In this document: piece after piece, positions 25,494 through 33,606 of the stretch
Layout: each line of letters starts with the position of its first letter
Numbering within the stretch: position 1 is the stretch's first letter
Source of the DNA: Actinocatenispora thailandica
GTDB lineage: Bacteria > Actinomycetota > Actinomycetes > Mycobacteriales > Micromonosporaceae
Reading direction: 5' to 3'
Assembly: GCF_016865425.1 (NCBI RefSeq)
Contig: NZ_AP023355.1
Coordinates: 6,818,198 to 6,882,197, forward strand
Length of the DNA: 64,000 bases
Made by a program: the position numbers and the translations under genes
Notes under the pieces: generated by a model
Database searches by the model: none
Told to the model about the DNA's origin: nothing
What the model saw: the letters and a program-made list of their open reading frames with translations, nothing else

Positions 25494-26072
25494 ATGAGCG
25501 AGAGCACCCTGGCCACCCGCGAGTGGGACGGCACCACCATCCCGCAGCCCGGCAACTACACGCTGGACGTCGCGCACACCCGGGTGGGCTTCGTCGTCAA
25601 GCACATGATGGTGAGCAAGGTTCGGGGCCAGTTCGGCGAGTTCGACGCCAACATCACGGTCGCCGAGGACCCGGCACGGTCCAGCGTCGCCGCCACCATC
25701 AAGATCGCCAGTGTCAGCACCGGCCAGCAGGGTCGCGACGACCACCTGCGCACCGGCGACTTCTTCGAGGCGGAGAAGTACCCCGAGATGACGTTCACCA
25801 GCACCGGGATCACCGGGCACCGGGGCGACGTCTTCACCCTGGCGGGCGAGCTCACCATCAAGGACGTGACCCAGCCGGTCGAGCTGAAGGTCGAGCTGGA
25901 GGGCGTGGCCCTCAGCCCGTACGGGCATCAGGTGTTCGGCTTCACCGCCACCACCGAGATCGACCGCGAGGCGTTCGGCCTGACGTACAACACGACGCTG
26001 GAGACCGGCGGCGTGATGATCGGCAAGCAGGTCAAGATCGAGATCGAGGGCGAAGCGGTCGCCGCTTCCTGA
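25494..26072 (+). CDS. YceI family protein
   Basis: 192 aa from ATG 25494 with GGAGAGG upstream; an in-frame ATG at 25434 is too far from any ribosome site and lies in the promoter. The lipocalin-like YceI barrel is seen from NYTLDVAHTRVGFVVKHMMVSKVRGQF through DDHLRTGDFFEAEKYPEMTF to DREAFGLTYN. It binds isoprenoid-like hydrophobic molecules in homologs. No signal peptide here, so cytosolic. Controlled probably by the divergent MarR. Confidence 0.92.
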   Translation: MSESTLATREWDGTTIPQPGNYTLDVAHTRVGFVVKHMMVSKVRGQFGEFDANITVAEDPARSSVAATIKIASVSTGQQGRDDHLRTGDFFEAEKYPEMTFTSTGITGHRGDVFTLAGELTIKDVTQPVELKVELEGVALSPYGHQVFGFTATTEIDREAFGLTYNTTLETGGVMIGKQVKIEIEGEAVAAS

Positions 26073-26425
26073 CCCCCGGTCCACGCAACGGCGCCGCACG
26101 CTCCCCCACCTGCGGCGCCGTTGGCGTGTCCGGACCCGGTGGCTCCGCGGCTCGCGCCCGCGACGGTGCCGCTCTCGGCGGGCGCGGGTTTACCCACCGG
26201 GCGCGGCGGGCACGAAACTGTCCGCGTCCCGACAGTACGGCCCGGCCCGGACACCGGATGCGAGACGGGAGGCACGCCCGGTACCAGGGGGAACGGCCGG
26301 GCGACGCGGGCGCCGGGGGATGCTGCCGGATCGGTCGAGGCGCTGCCGGCTCGAACGGCTGTAGCGTCCCGGTGACCGTCCGGTTACGGTTGACTCGCAC
26401 CACATCGGGTGACGCGGGAGGACCG
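26073..26425. other. Intergenic region between yceI and the glutamate-cysteine ligase gene
   Basis: 353 bp. It holds the yceI terminator at 26086-26123 and the upstream region of the ligase gene. No supported gene. A weak TTGACT box lies near 26390. Confidence 0.5.
26086..26123 (+). terminator. Terminator of yceI
   Basis: CAACGGCGCCGCA (26086-26098) and TGCGGCGCCGTTG (26111-26123) are perfect 13-bp complementary arms with a 12-nt loop, 14 nt after the yceI stop codon. There is no U-tract, as is usual in high-GC actinomycetes. Confidence 0.75.
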
Positions 26426-27904
26426 ATGGGTAAGCAGTTCGACACGCACACGTTCACCCGCCAGGATCGCCAGCACTACCGGGAAAAGGTGCGCCGCTGT
26501 CTGGACGTCTTCGCGTTGATGCTCAACGACTTCGCGTTCGACTCGGACAAGCCGCTGACCGGGCTGGAGGTCGAGATCAGCCTGGTCGACGACGACGCGA
26601 ACCCGGCCATGGTCAACGCGGACGTGCTGGCCCGGGTGGACGACCCGATGCTGCAGCCGGAGCTGGGTCGGTTCAACATGGAGCTCAACGTGGCGCCCCG
26701 GCTGATCGCCGGTGACGGCTTCGACGACTACCGGCGCGACATCAGCGGCCGGCTGGCCCGCGCCGAGCAGTCCGCCAGCGAGATCGGCGCGCACCTGTGC
26801 CTCGTCGGTACCCTGCCGACGCTGCGCGAGGAGCAGACCGGCACCGAGGCGCTGTCCCGCGGCGAGCGGTACCACCAGCTCAACCAGCAGATCATCCAGG
26901 CGCGCGGGGAAGACCTGAGCATCGACATCCGTGGCCTGGAACGGCTGACCACGATGACCGACTCGATCGTTCCCGAGGCCGCCTGCACCAGCCTGCAGTT
27001 CCACCTGCAGGTCGCACCGGACGCGTTCGCCGACACCTGGAACGCCGCGCAGGCGGTCGCCGGCGTGCAGTGCGCGCTCGGCGCCAACTCGCCGTACCTG
27101 TTCGGCCGGGAGCTGTGGGCGGAGACCCGGATCGCCCTGTTCGAGCAGGCCACCGACACCCGGCCGGCCGAGCTGAAGGCGCAGGGGGTGCGCCCCCGGG
27201 TGTGGTTCGGCGAGCGGTGGATCACCTCGATCTTCGACCTGTTCGAGGAGAACGTGCGCTACTTCCCGCCGCTGCTGCCGATCCTCGACGACGAGGACCC
27301 GGAGCACGTGCTGGCCGCCGGTGGCGTGCCCAAGCTCGGTGAGCTGCGGCTGCACAACGGCACCGTCTACCGGTGGAACCGCCCGGTGTACGACATCATG
27401 AACGGCCGGCCGCACCTGCGGGTGGAGAACCGCGTCCTGCCGTCCGGGCCGACCGTGGCCGACATGGTGGCGAACGCCGCGTTCTTCTACGGTGTGGTCC
27501 GGCAGCTGTGCGAACAGGACCGTCCTATTTGGACGCAGATGACGTTCAGCTCGGCCGAGGAGAACTTCCACACCGCCGCCCGGGACGGCATCGAGTCGCG
27601 GCTGCTGTGGCCGGCGCTGGGCGAGGTGTCGGCCACCGAGCTGGTGCTGCGTCACCTGCTTCCGTTGGCGTACCAGGGACTCGACGAGTTCGGCGTCGAC
27701 CCGGCGGTACGCGACCGGCTGCTCGGCATCATCGAGGGCCGCTGCCGTACCGGCCTCAACGGCGCGCAGTGGCAGGCCGAGACGGTCGCGAAGCTGGAGG
27801 ACGACCGGCAGCTCGACCGGCAGCAGGCGCTGTCCGCGATGCTGCAGCGCTACTGCGAGCACATGCGCGGCGGCGAACCGGTGCACACCTGGCCGATCGG
27901 CTGA
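26426..27904 (+). CDS. Glutamate-cysteine ligase family protein (GCS2-like)
   Basis: 492 aa from ATG 26426 with GCGGGAGGA upstream. ATP-grasp-related GCS fold: GLEVEISLVDDDANPAM, FNMELNV, ACTSLQFHLQV, NSPYLFGRELWAETRIALFEQ and RPHLRVENRVLPSGPTVADM. This actinomycete branch is annotated as glutamate-cysteine ligase, but mycothiol rather than glutathione is the main thiol in these organisms. An ergothioneine (EgtA) or other gamma-glutamyl role is therefore possible; no egtBCD genes are adjacent. A 60-bp sequence after its stop is repeated after the next gene. Confidence 0.82.
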   Translation: MGKQFDTHTFTRQDRQHYREKVRRCLDVFALMLNDFAFDSDKPLTGLEVEISLVDDDANPAMVNADVLARVDDPMLQPELGRFNMELNVAPRLIAGDGFDDYRRDISGRLARAEQSASEIGAHLCLVGTLPTLREEQTGTEALSRGERYHQLNQQIIQARGEDLSIDIRGLERLTTMTDSIVPEAACTSLQFHLQVAPDAFADTWNAAQAVAGVQCALGANSPYLFGRELWAETRIALFEQATDTRPAELKAQGVRPRVWFGERWITSIFDLFEENVRYFPPLLPILDDEDPEHVLAAGGVPKLGELRLHNGTVYRWNRPVYDIMNGRPHLRVENRVLPSGPTVADMVANAAFFYGVVRQLCEQDRPIWTQMTFSSAEENFHTAARDGIESRLLWPALGEVSATELVLRHLLPLAYQGLDEFGVDPAVRDRLLGIIEGRCRTGLNGAQWQAETVAKLEDDRQLDRQQALSAMLQRYCEHMRGGEPVHTWPIG

Positions 27905-27962
27905 CCGTACGGATCCCGTTCGCAGCCTGGCGGTACCCGGGCCGTGGGCAGGCAGCCGCGAG
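27902..27962 (+). repeat. Left direct repeat flanking the nuclease-like gene
   Basis: The sequence starting TGACCGTACGGATCCCGTTC right at the ligase stop codon matches 28902-28963, right at the stop codon of the next gene, with about three quarters identity over some 60 bp. The copies are 1000 bp apart and enclose one gene. Confidence 0.65.
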
Positions 27963-28040
27963 CATGCCCCTGCGACCGACTGCTTCTGCATGCATCGCCG
28001 TTCGCGGCTCTTGTCGTACCGTGTTTGTAACGTCACGTTC

Positions 28041-28904
28041 ATGCCTTCTGTCATGCATGAAGCGTTGATTGCGGTCTTTCACCAGAATCCGTCCCTGGCG
28101 GCCGTGCTGCTCGGCGACGTGCTCGGCGTCAAGGTGCCCGATTGGCACAATGCGCGTCTGGATGCCGGCGAAACCAACGAGTTGCCGCACACGGAATACC
28201 GGGCCGACGCGGTCGTGACCCTCTGCGAGGCCGACCGGCCGGTCCTGTCGGTCGTCGTGGAGGTCCAGCTGCGGCGGGACCCGGCCAAACGATGGAGTTG
28301 GCCGGTCTATCTGGCCACGCTGCGAGCCAGACTTCAGTGCCCGGTCGCGCTGCTCGTGGTCTGCCCCGACACTCGCGCCGCAGCATGGTGTGGAGAACCC
28401 ATCGAGTTGGGCCATCCGGGCTGGATGCTGCAACCGTTGGTGGCCGGCCCGAACCAGATCCCCGTTCAGTCGGACACCGCAGAGTTGGCGGTGCTGTCCG
28501 GCCTCGCTCATGCGGCCGGTCCGGACTGCCGACAGGCCCTCGACGCGGCGAACGTCGCGCTCGACACGATCGACCCCGACCTGGCCGTCCGTTACATTGA
28601 AATCATGCTCGCGGCGCTGCCCGAGGCGGCACGTCGCTACCTGGAGGCAAAGATGTCCACCCACACCTTCGAATTCCAGAGCGACTACGCCCGCCGGCTC
28701 CGCGCCGAGGGGCGCACCGAGGGGCGCACCGAGGGGCGCGCCGAGGGGGAGGCCGCCGCATTGCTGATGTTGTTCGATGCCCGTGGGTGGGTCGTCTCCG
28801 ACGAGATCCGGCGTCGGCTCGACGGCTGCACGGATGTCGACCAACTCGACCGTTGGCTCCGGCGCGCCGCTAACGCCGCCTCGCTGGACGAGGTCTTCGA
28901 CTGA
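28041..28904 (+). CDS. Rpn/PD-(D/E)XK nuclease-like hypothetical protein
   Basis: 287 aa from ATG 28041. The N-terminal half has EYRADAVVTLCEADRPVLSVVVEVQLRRDPAKRWSW, with the D...ExQ pattern of PD-(D/E)XK nuclease folds seen in Rpn-like recombination-promoting nucleases and related transposon-derived proteins. The C-terminal half holds a repeated charged RTEG tetrapeptide (three 12-bp units near 28706-28745) and a short helical tail. These proteins are common orphan genes of actinomycetes with no assigned function. Direct repeats flank it, which suggests acquisition or excision as a unit. Confidence 0.65.
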   Translation: MPSVMHEALIAVFHQNPSLAAVLLGDVLGVKVPDWHNARLDAGETNELPHTEYRADAVVTLCEADRPVLSVVVEVQLRRDPAKRWSWPVYLATLRARLQCPVALLVVCPDTRAAAWCGEPIELGHPGWMLQPLVAGPNQIPVQSDTAELAVLSGLAHAAGPDCRQALDAANVALDTIDPDLAVRYIEIMLAALPEAARRYLEAKMSTHTFEFQSDYARRLRAEGRTEGRTEGRAEGEAAALLMLFDARGWVVSDEIRRRLDGCTDVDQLDRWLRRAANAASLDEVFD

Positions 28905-28963
28905 CCGTACGGATTCCGCTCACGGCCTGATGGGGTGCCGGGCTGCGGGCAGGGCAGCAGGCG
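28902..28963 (+). repeat. Right direct repeat flanking the nuclease-like gene
   Basis: Starts TGACCGTACGGATTCCGCTC at the stop codon of the nuclease-like gene and matches 27902-27962. It runs up to the terminator of the neighbouring DUF397 gene. Confidence 0.65.
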
Positions 28964-28965
28964 AC

Positions 28966-28995
28966 GCGCCCCCGGCCGGATTCGGCCGGGGGCGC
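28966..28995. terminator. Bidirectional terminator hairpin
   Basis: GCGCCCCCGGCCG (28966-28978), loop GATT, CGGCCGGGGGCGC (28983-28995): a perfect 13-bp stem between the convergent nuclease-like gene and the DUF397 gene, 13 nt beyond the DUF397 stop. Confidence 0.85.
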
Positions 28996-29008
28996 CTGTC
29001 GCGGCTCG

Positions 29009-29209
29009 CTACAGGTGCTCGGTCTTCACGGCCTCCGCGAACGCCACGAACGACCGCGGGTCGACCACCAGCGCCGGCCCGCTCGGGTCCTTGCTGTCCC
29101 GAACGGCAACAACACCAGGCAGGTTCGACGCCACCTCGACGCAGTTCCCCGACGTGCCGCTCCGGCTGCTCTTGCGCCATAGGGCACGGGTGAGGTCCTG
29201 ACTTGCCAC
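29009..29209 (-). CDS. DUF397 domain protein
   Basis: 66 aa. WRKSSRSGTSGNCVEVASN, VAVRDSKDPSGPALVVDPRSF and VAFAEAVK are the DUF397 pattern. In actinomycetes this small protein is typically encoded next to an XRE/DUF5753 regulator, the pair acting as an antagonist/regulator module in development. Here the upstream partner is the regulator broken by the IS element, so this gene has probably lost its functional partner and perhaps its transcription, since the IS separates it from the upstream promoter. Confidence 0.9.
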   Translation of the reverse strand: MASQDLTRALWRKSSRSGTSGNCVEVASNLPGVVAVRDSKDPSGPALVVDPRSFVAFAEAVKTEHL

Positions 29210-29533
29210 CCGGCCCTCCTTTCTGGAGTTCGTCAGGTCTAATCGACCATTGCCTTAGCGAGCTTACGGAGTCGATCGACGGTGTCGGAAGTCGCTTGTG
29301 ACGCACGCCCGAGCTGTTCGAACGCCGCCGTATACGCGGCAACGGACTGTGGGTCGTCATGCCACAGCGCGCCAACCAGCGTATCGACGTAGACCACCCT
29401 GTCGTACGCAGTGACAGCGGGAAACCCTTCGGGAGGCGGCGGGAAGTCCATCACCACGAAGCTGCCGTCGAGGCCGACCCCGGCGCTGAACGTCTTGATC
29501 TGAATGTCGACGTTGGGCCGCTCCGCCGCCTCA

Positions 29534-30558
29534 GAGGCTGTTGGGTAGCCGGCTGACTGCGGGGCGTGGTGGCGCGATGGCGGCCGGCGCGTCGGCTGGA
29601 AAACAAGATCATCCCCGCCAGGATCGCGTTGTGTGTGCAACTGTTCAGCTGGCGGGGATGACCGCCGCTCATGCTATCCGTCCAGCCTGTCCGATGCGGT
29701 GTGGGCGCTGATCGAGCCGTTGATGCCGGTGCGAGACCGCAGCAAGGGCGGCGCGGCGCGCACGTACGGTGATCGGCTGGTGCTGGACGCGATCTTGTTC
29801 GTGGTGCGCTCAGGCTGCCAGTGGCGGATGATCCCGCACGATCTGCTGCCCTGGGACGCCGCGTACCGCTGGTATCGGGCGTGGATCGCCGACGGCACCT
29901 GGGACCGGGTCCATGACGCGCTACGCGATCAGGTCCGCCAGCGTGCCGGGCGTGAATGCAACCCGTCGGCGGCGGTGATCGATGCCCAGTCGATCAAGTC
30001 CAGTGAAGGCGGCCAGCACCGCGGCTACGACGCCGGTAAACGCACCACGGGCCGTAAACGCCACATCGTGGTCGACACGTTGGGGCTGCTGCTGGTCGTG
30101 GGCGTCACTGCCGCCAGCGTCCAGGACCGGCCCGGCGGCAGGACAGTGCTTTCCGTTCTGGCGCAACGATTCTGCTCGATCGCGTTGGTGTGGGCCGACG
30201 GCGGCTACGCCAACTCGATCGACAACAGCCTGATCGGCTGGGCTCGACAGAAACTGGGCCTGGTGCTCCAGATCGTCAAGCGAACCGACGACGTGAAGGG
30301 CTTTCAGGTGCTACCGCGTCGCTGGGTCGTCGAGAGAACCTTCGGCTGGCTGGTCCGCCACCGGCGCCTGGCCCGTGACTATGAACGCCTGGCCACCAAC
30401 TCCGAAGCCATGATCAAGATAGCGATGATCCGGCTGATGGCCACCCGCCTGGCCGGTCAGAGCATCCGATGGTCCAACGCCACCGAACGCGAGGCAGCCT
30501 GCCGGGCCACCATCGAAGCTCACCTCACAGCGTGATCACCCGCATACCCAACAGCCTC
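29534..30558 (+). mobile_element. IS5-family insertion sequence (1025 bp)
   Basis: Terminal inverted repeats GAGGCTGTTGGGTA at 29534-29547 and its complement at 30545-30558 are perfect over 14 bp. The target duplication is TCA (29531-29533 and 30559-30561), matching the TNA target of IS5-family elements. One transposase ORF fills the element. The intact ends, exact duplication and clean frame of the target gene indicate a recent insertion. Confidence 0.96.
29633..30535 (+). CDS. IS5-family DDE transposase
   Basis: 300 aa from GTG 29633. N-terminal DUF4096-like part (LSDAVWALIEPLMP...RSGCQWRMIPHDLLPW) then the DDE catalytic domain: D117 in VIDAQSIKSSE, D189 in VWADGGY and E234 in VVERTFGWLVRHRRLARDYE. 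All three acidic residues and the Y-(2)-R-(3)-E-(6)-K-like region are intact, and there is no frameshift. It should be active. Confidence 0.95.
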   Translation: MCNCSAGGDDRRSCYPSSLSDAVWALIEPLMPVRDRSKGGAARTYGDRLVLDAILFVVRSGCQWRMIPHDLLPWDAAYRWYRAWIADGTWDRVHDALRDQVRQRAGRECNPSAAVIDAQSIKSSEGGQHRGYDAGKRTTGRKRHIVVDTLGLLLVVGVTAASVQDRPGGRTVLSVLAQRFCSIALVWADGGYANSIDNSLIGWARQKLGLVLQIVKRTDDVKGFQVLPRRWVVERTFGWLVRHRRLARDYERLATNSEAMIKIAMIRLMATRLAGQSIRWSNATEREAACRATIEAHLTA

Positions 30559-31197
30559 TCAGCCAGATGCTCCACCTGCTGCCGCATGACGCCTGGTCCG
30601 CCGATCTGTTGCAGGACCACGCTCTCGTCCATGACGACCAGGAGGGAGAGGTCGGGCCGATCGAGGTTCTTCTGTCGCTCCATACGTAGTGCCACGAGCC
30701 GATCGGTCTCGTCCGGAGGGACCGGAACAGGCGCTACGGCGATCGTCGCGCGTGCATACGCCTCGGTCTGGAGCAGCCCCGGTACGACCTGGCATTCGTA
30801 GTTCCTCAGCACCGTGGCGTTGGACTCCAAGCCAACGAAGTCTACGAACCAATCCGGCAAGACGCCGGAGAACGGCTGCCACCACCCACGCTTCTTCGCG
30901 CCACGAGCCATCTCGATGAGGGCTGGCCGATGGTCCCCTGGCACGTCATAGATTTCCAGCAGGGCCTTGACGTCATTGATTCCTGGCCGGACTTCCCCAC
31001 GCTCGATCTTGGAGAGCCACGATCCTTCGTGCTCAGCCTGGTGGCTGGCATCAACGGCCCGCATGCCCTTGTTCTCCCGCAGCTTTCGCAGCGTCAACGC
31101 GAGGCGGCGACGGTTGAGCGTCGGGCTCGTCCACGGGTTACCGGATCGGTTGGTGACCATCTCCGCAGCATAGTCACGATCTGGCTTCTTCACGACA

Positions 31198-31226
31198 CTA
31201 GAAATCCGCTACTTGCGTATTTCTAG
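31198..31226. promoter_or_regulatory. Candidate operator of the XRE/DUF5753 regulator
   Basis: CTAGAAAT (31198-31205) and ATTTCTAG (31219-31226) form a perfect 8-bp inverted repeat around 13 nt, in the AT-richest patch of the area and only 4 nt before the GTG start of the regulator. It is well placed for autorepression and for control of the divergent triad. Confidence 0.6.
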
Positions 31227-31453
31227 AAGCCAGGTATTGTCCTGACTGTCGGACGTGACGCTTATCGACAGACAAGATGACCGGGCGTGACGTTTGATGG
31301 GTGTCCGCAGGCCTCGAACTGGACCTGGCGGTCCTGTGACGCCCGCGATGACGACGGCCGGACCGTGCCTGTGCCCTGTGGTAGCCGGCCGGTGTCGGTC
31401 AGAAAGCGGGGCCCGGTCGCCGCCGTACCCGGCGGCTGGCCCCAGAAAGGGTT

Positions 31454-31490
31454 GGGCGCGGTGCCCTGCCTGCAAGCTCGCACCGCGCCC
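31454..31490 (+). terminator. Leader hairpin upstream of the small-gene triad
   Basis: GGGCGCGGTGC (31454-31464) and GCACCGCGCCC (31480-31490), a perfect 11-bp stem with a 15-nt loop, ends 27 nt before the first triad ATG. It could be an attenuator/terminator in the leader. It does not cover the GGAG ribosome site. Confidence 0.45.
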
Positions 31491-31517
31491 CGCCCCATCG
31501 AGGATTGGAGACCACCG

Positions 31518-31631
31518 ATGGAGCGGTACCACCGTACCGTGCGCGCGCTCGGCCGACTCGCCGCGCGCGTCCGTGCCTGGCGCGACGAGATCGCCGCCCG
31601 CCCGATCGACCCGGACGGGTGGTGGCGGTGA
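31518..31631 (+). CDS. Small basic protein, first gene of a coupled triad
   Basis: 37 aa from ATG 31518 with GGAG upstream. Arg-rich amphipathic helix (MERYHRTVRALGRLAARV) ending in PDGWWR. No family recognised. Its TGA overlaps the ATG of the next gene by one base (31631). Codon use is GC3-rich like neighbouring genes, which supports coding. Confidence 0.6.
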   Translation: MERYHRTVRALGRLAARVRAWRDEIAARPIDPDGWWR

Positions 31632-31858
31632 TGGACGCGGCAACCTACGCCGCGCTGCTCGGCACCGTCCTGGTGCTGGGCGCCGCGACCCTCGCCGGCC
31701 TGGCGATCTACCTGCTCGACCGGCTGACCACCCGCCGGCACCGGCCGGCACCGCGGCTGCCCGACCCGTACGCCGAGGCGCGGGCACTCGCCGCCCGCCG
31801 CCGCGATCCCGTCGTCGTACGGCCGGCCGGATCGCTGGCGCCGTCATGGCGACGGTGA
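31631..31858 (+). CDS. Small single-span membrane protein, second gene of the triad
   Basis: 75 aa. One membrane span (about residues 5-29, TYAALLGTVLVLGAATLAGL) and a basic, Pro/Arg-rich cytosolic tail. Starts on the stop codon of the 37-aa gene and overlaps the third gene by 13 nt. No family recognised; overlap and codon bias support it. Confidence 0.65.
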   Translation: MDAATYAALLGTVLVLGAATLAGLAIYLLDRLTTRRHRPAPRLPDPYAEARALAARRRDPVVVRPAGSLAPSWRR

Positions 31859-32073
31859 CCGGCTACCGGCCGCGGGTCGGTGACCTGGTCGGCCTGCCCG
31901 CCTACCTGTCCGACCGGCCGTACCGGGTGCTCGCCGTGTCCGACAGCCGCATCCCCGGCTGGGTGCACCTCGCCGGCTACCTCATCCACCCCGACCTGAC
32001 CCAGTGGCACTGCGAGCAGGACGTCCCGACCAACCAGGTGCGTAAGCTGCCCGACCCGGTCTGGCCGGACTGA
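31846..32073 (+). CDS. Small soluble hypothetical protein, third gene of the triad
   Basis: 75 aa. A compact beta-rich pattern: YRPRVGDLVGLPAYLSDRPYRVLAVSD, then WVHLAGYLIHPD and the polar tail VPTNQVRKLPDPVWPD. The opening resembles an SH3-like barrel, but no family is recognised. It overlaps the membrane-protein gene and ends the triad, which converges on the GNAT gene. Confidence 0.62.
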   Translation: MATVTGYRPRVGDLVGLPAYLSDRPYRVLAVSDSRIPGWVHLAGYLIHPDLTQWHCEQDVPTNQVRKLPDPVWPD

Positions 32074-32229
32074 CAGCCGGCATCGAGCCACGGCCACCGC
32101 CCCGGCCGGGTCACCTGCTCCGGGGCCGGTCACCGATGAGCCGGCCGGGCGCCGGCACCCCGGCAGGGCACCGGTGCTCCGACCGGGATCACCGGTGCTT
32201 CGGGAAGGGCACACAGGCCCCCGGCCGGG

Positions 32230-33138
32230 TCACAGGTGGCGGACGCAGCGCCACTGGGTGGCGCACTCGCGGTAGCCGAGCCGCGCGTTGATCGCCAGCA
32301 TCGGCGCGTTCTGCTCGTCGTTGCCGGTGAAGGCCTCGGTCAGGCCGCGCTCGACCGCGCGCCGCAGCGACGCCACCTTCACCAGCGTGCCGAGACCCCG
32401 GCCGCGGTACGCCCGGCGGGTGCCGGTCATGCCCGACCAGTACCGCGGCGGGTCCGTCTGGGCCAGCGTGAACGCGGCGACCGTACCGTCCACGACCGCC
32501 GCCATGCTCAGCTCCCGGTCGGTGTCCGGCGGCTGCCAGGCGGACGCCAGCCACCCCTCGTACGGGATGTCGTCCACCGGCACGTCGCCGGGCTCGTCCC
32601 GGCTGGCGTCCGCGTCGGCCGCCCACAGCGGGTGCGGATCATCCGCGAACGCCGACCACGGCCGCAGCTCCACCCCGGCGGGCGGCGCCACCGCGGGCAA
32701 CTCGGCGAGCGCCAACCGCTGGTACCGGGCGAGCCGTCGGCGCTGGTAGCCGTGCCGGTCGGCGAACCGTTCGGACGCCGGGTCGGTCGACCCCCAGGCC
32801 TGCACGTCCCGGACACCGAGGCCGCGCAGGTAGTCCTCGGCGGCGGCCAGCAGCGCCGTCCCGGCACCACGCCCGCGGTAGCCCGGCAGCACCGAGACGT
32901 GCGCGAACCCCTGACCGGGTACCGACGTCTCCCAGTCCAGGCCGCACCGCACCAGGCCGACCGGTACCCCGTCGAGTTCACCGACGAACACCCGGAACCG
33001 CTGCGGCGCCGGCGCGTGCGCGAACTGCCACGCCAGCCCGTCCCGGCTGCGTACCAGGTAGGGGTGCACCGTGCGGATGATCTCGTGCAGGCGGTCGAGG
33101 TCGGTGTCGGACCCCAGGTCCCGTACGGCCGCTGGCAT
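32230..33138 (-). CDS. Two-domain GNAT N-acetyltransferase
   Basis: 302 aa. Two GNAT folds in tandem: the first has the acetyl-CoA loop VLPGYRGRGAGTALL (about 83-97), the second RRAYRGRGLGTLVKV (about 246-260) with the terminal NARLGYRE helix. The Q/RxxGxG/A loop is intact in both. Mycothiol synthase has a similar double architecture, but its other hallmarks were not verified, so the substrate is left open. Converges on the small-gene triad. Confidence 0.85.
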   Translation of the reverse strand: MPAAVRDLGSDTDLDRLHEIIRTVHPYLVRSRDGLAWQFAHAPAPQRFRVFVGELDGVPVGLVRCGLDWETSVPGQGFAHVSVLPGYRGRGAGTALLAAAEDYLRGLGVRDVQAWGSTDPASERFADRHGYQRRRLARYQRLALAELPAVAPPAGVELRPWSAFADDPHPLWAADADASRDEPGDVPVDDIPYEGWLASAWQPPDTDRELSMAAVVDGTVAAFTLAQTDPPRYWSGMTGTRRAYRGRGLGTLVKVASLRRAVERGLTEAFTGNDEQNAPMLAINARLGYRECATQWRCVRHL

Positions 33139-33180
33139 GCCCGCACGCTACCGTGCGAGGCAGGCGGTACAGGAGGGGCG

Positions 33181-33459
33181 ATGGTGACGACACTGGCGTG
33201 GGCGGTGATCGGCGGTGCGGTCATCGGGGTGCTGGCCCGGCTGGTCATCCCCGGCCGGCAGCCGGTGTCCTGGTGGGCCAGCATCGTGGTCGGCGTCGCC
33301 GCCGCCTTCGTCGGTACGGGCATCGCCCAGGTCTTCGGGTTCCGCGACACGCCCGGCATCGACTGGAAGAAGCACGTCCTGCAGCTGGGCCTGGCGGTGA
33401 TCGGCATCCTGCTGCTCACCGGCATCAACCGGCGCCGGCACCCGGCCGGCCGCCGCTGA
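33181..33459 (+). CDS. GlsB/YeaQ/YmgE family membrane protein
   Basis: 92 aa with three membrane spans. WAVIGGAVIGVLARLVIPGRQP and the Gly-rich second helix VVGVAAAFVGTGIAQVFG are the transglycosylase-associated (GlsB/YeaQ) pattern. Members are small stress-linked membrane proteins of uncertain function. Divergent from the GNAT gene with a 42-bp gap, so promoters overlap. Confidence 0.88.
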   Translation: MVTTLAWAVIGGAVIGVLARLVIPGRQPVSWWASIVVGVAAAFVGTGIAQVFGFRDTPGIDWKKHVLQLGLAVIGILLLTGINRRRHPAGRR

Positions 33460-33606
33460 CCGGCCGGCGGGACCACCCGGGCCGATGATCGAGCCACCGG
33501 CGACCTGGACCGGCCCGGACCGGCCACCCCGGCGGCCCGGCCCGACGGCCGGGCCCGACGGCTTGGCCCGACGGGTCCCGCGCCGGCCGGGTCGGGCGAG
33601 AACGCG

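Larger units (their letters stand above)
29239..31193 (-). pseudogene. XRE-HTH/DUF5753 regulator interrupted by an IS5-type element
   Basis: The N-terminal part (31193 to 30559) has the HTH segment LALTLRKLRENKGMRAVDASHQAEHEGSWLSKIERGEVRP and the start of DUF5753 (LLQTEAYARATI...VVLQQIGGPGVMRQQVEHLAE). The remaining DUF5753 (AAERPNVDIQIKTFSAGVGLDGSFVVMDFP... to AKAMVD) continues at 29533-29239. Removing 29534-30558 plus one TCA copy restores an uninterrupted frame (LAEAAERPN). The start is GTG 31193 or ATG 31160. The truncated N-terminal product would end 12 codons into the IS (LLGMRVITL) and might still bind DNA. Confidence 0.92.
31194..31517. other. Divergent regulatory region, XRE regulator/small-gene triad
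   Basis: 324 bp between the broken XRE gene and the plus-strand triad. It contains the inverted repeat at 31198-31226, a pair of CGTGACGYTT direct repeats (about 31254 and 31285), and a leader hairpin at 31454-31490. No gene is supported in it. Confidence 0.55.

Noticed and set aside
29534-30558. IS element as part of a composite transposon or genomic island boundary
   Set aside because: No second copy, integrase or tRNA-linked attachment site is visible in the window.
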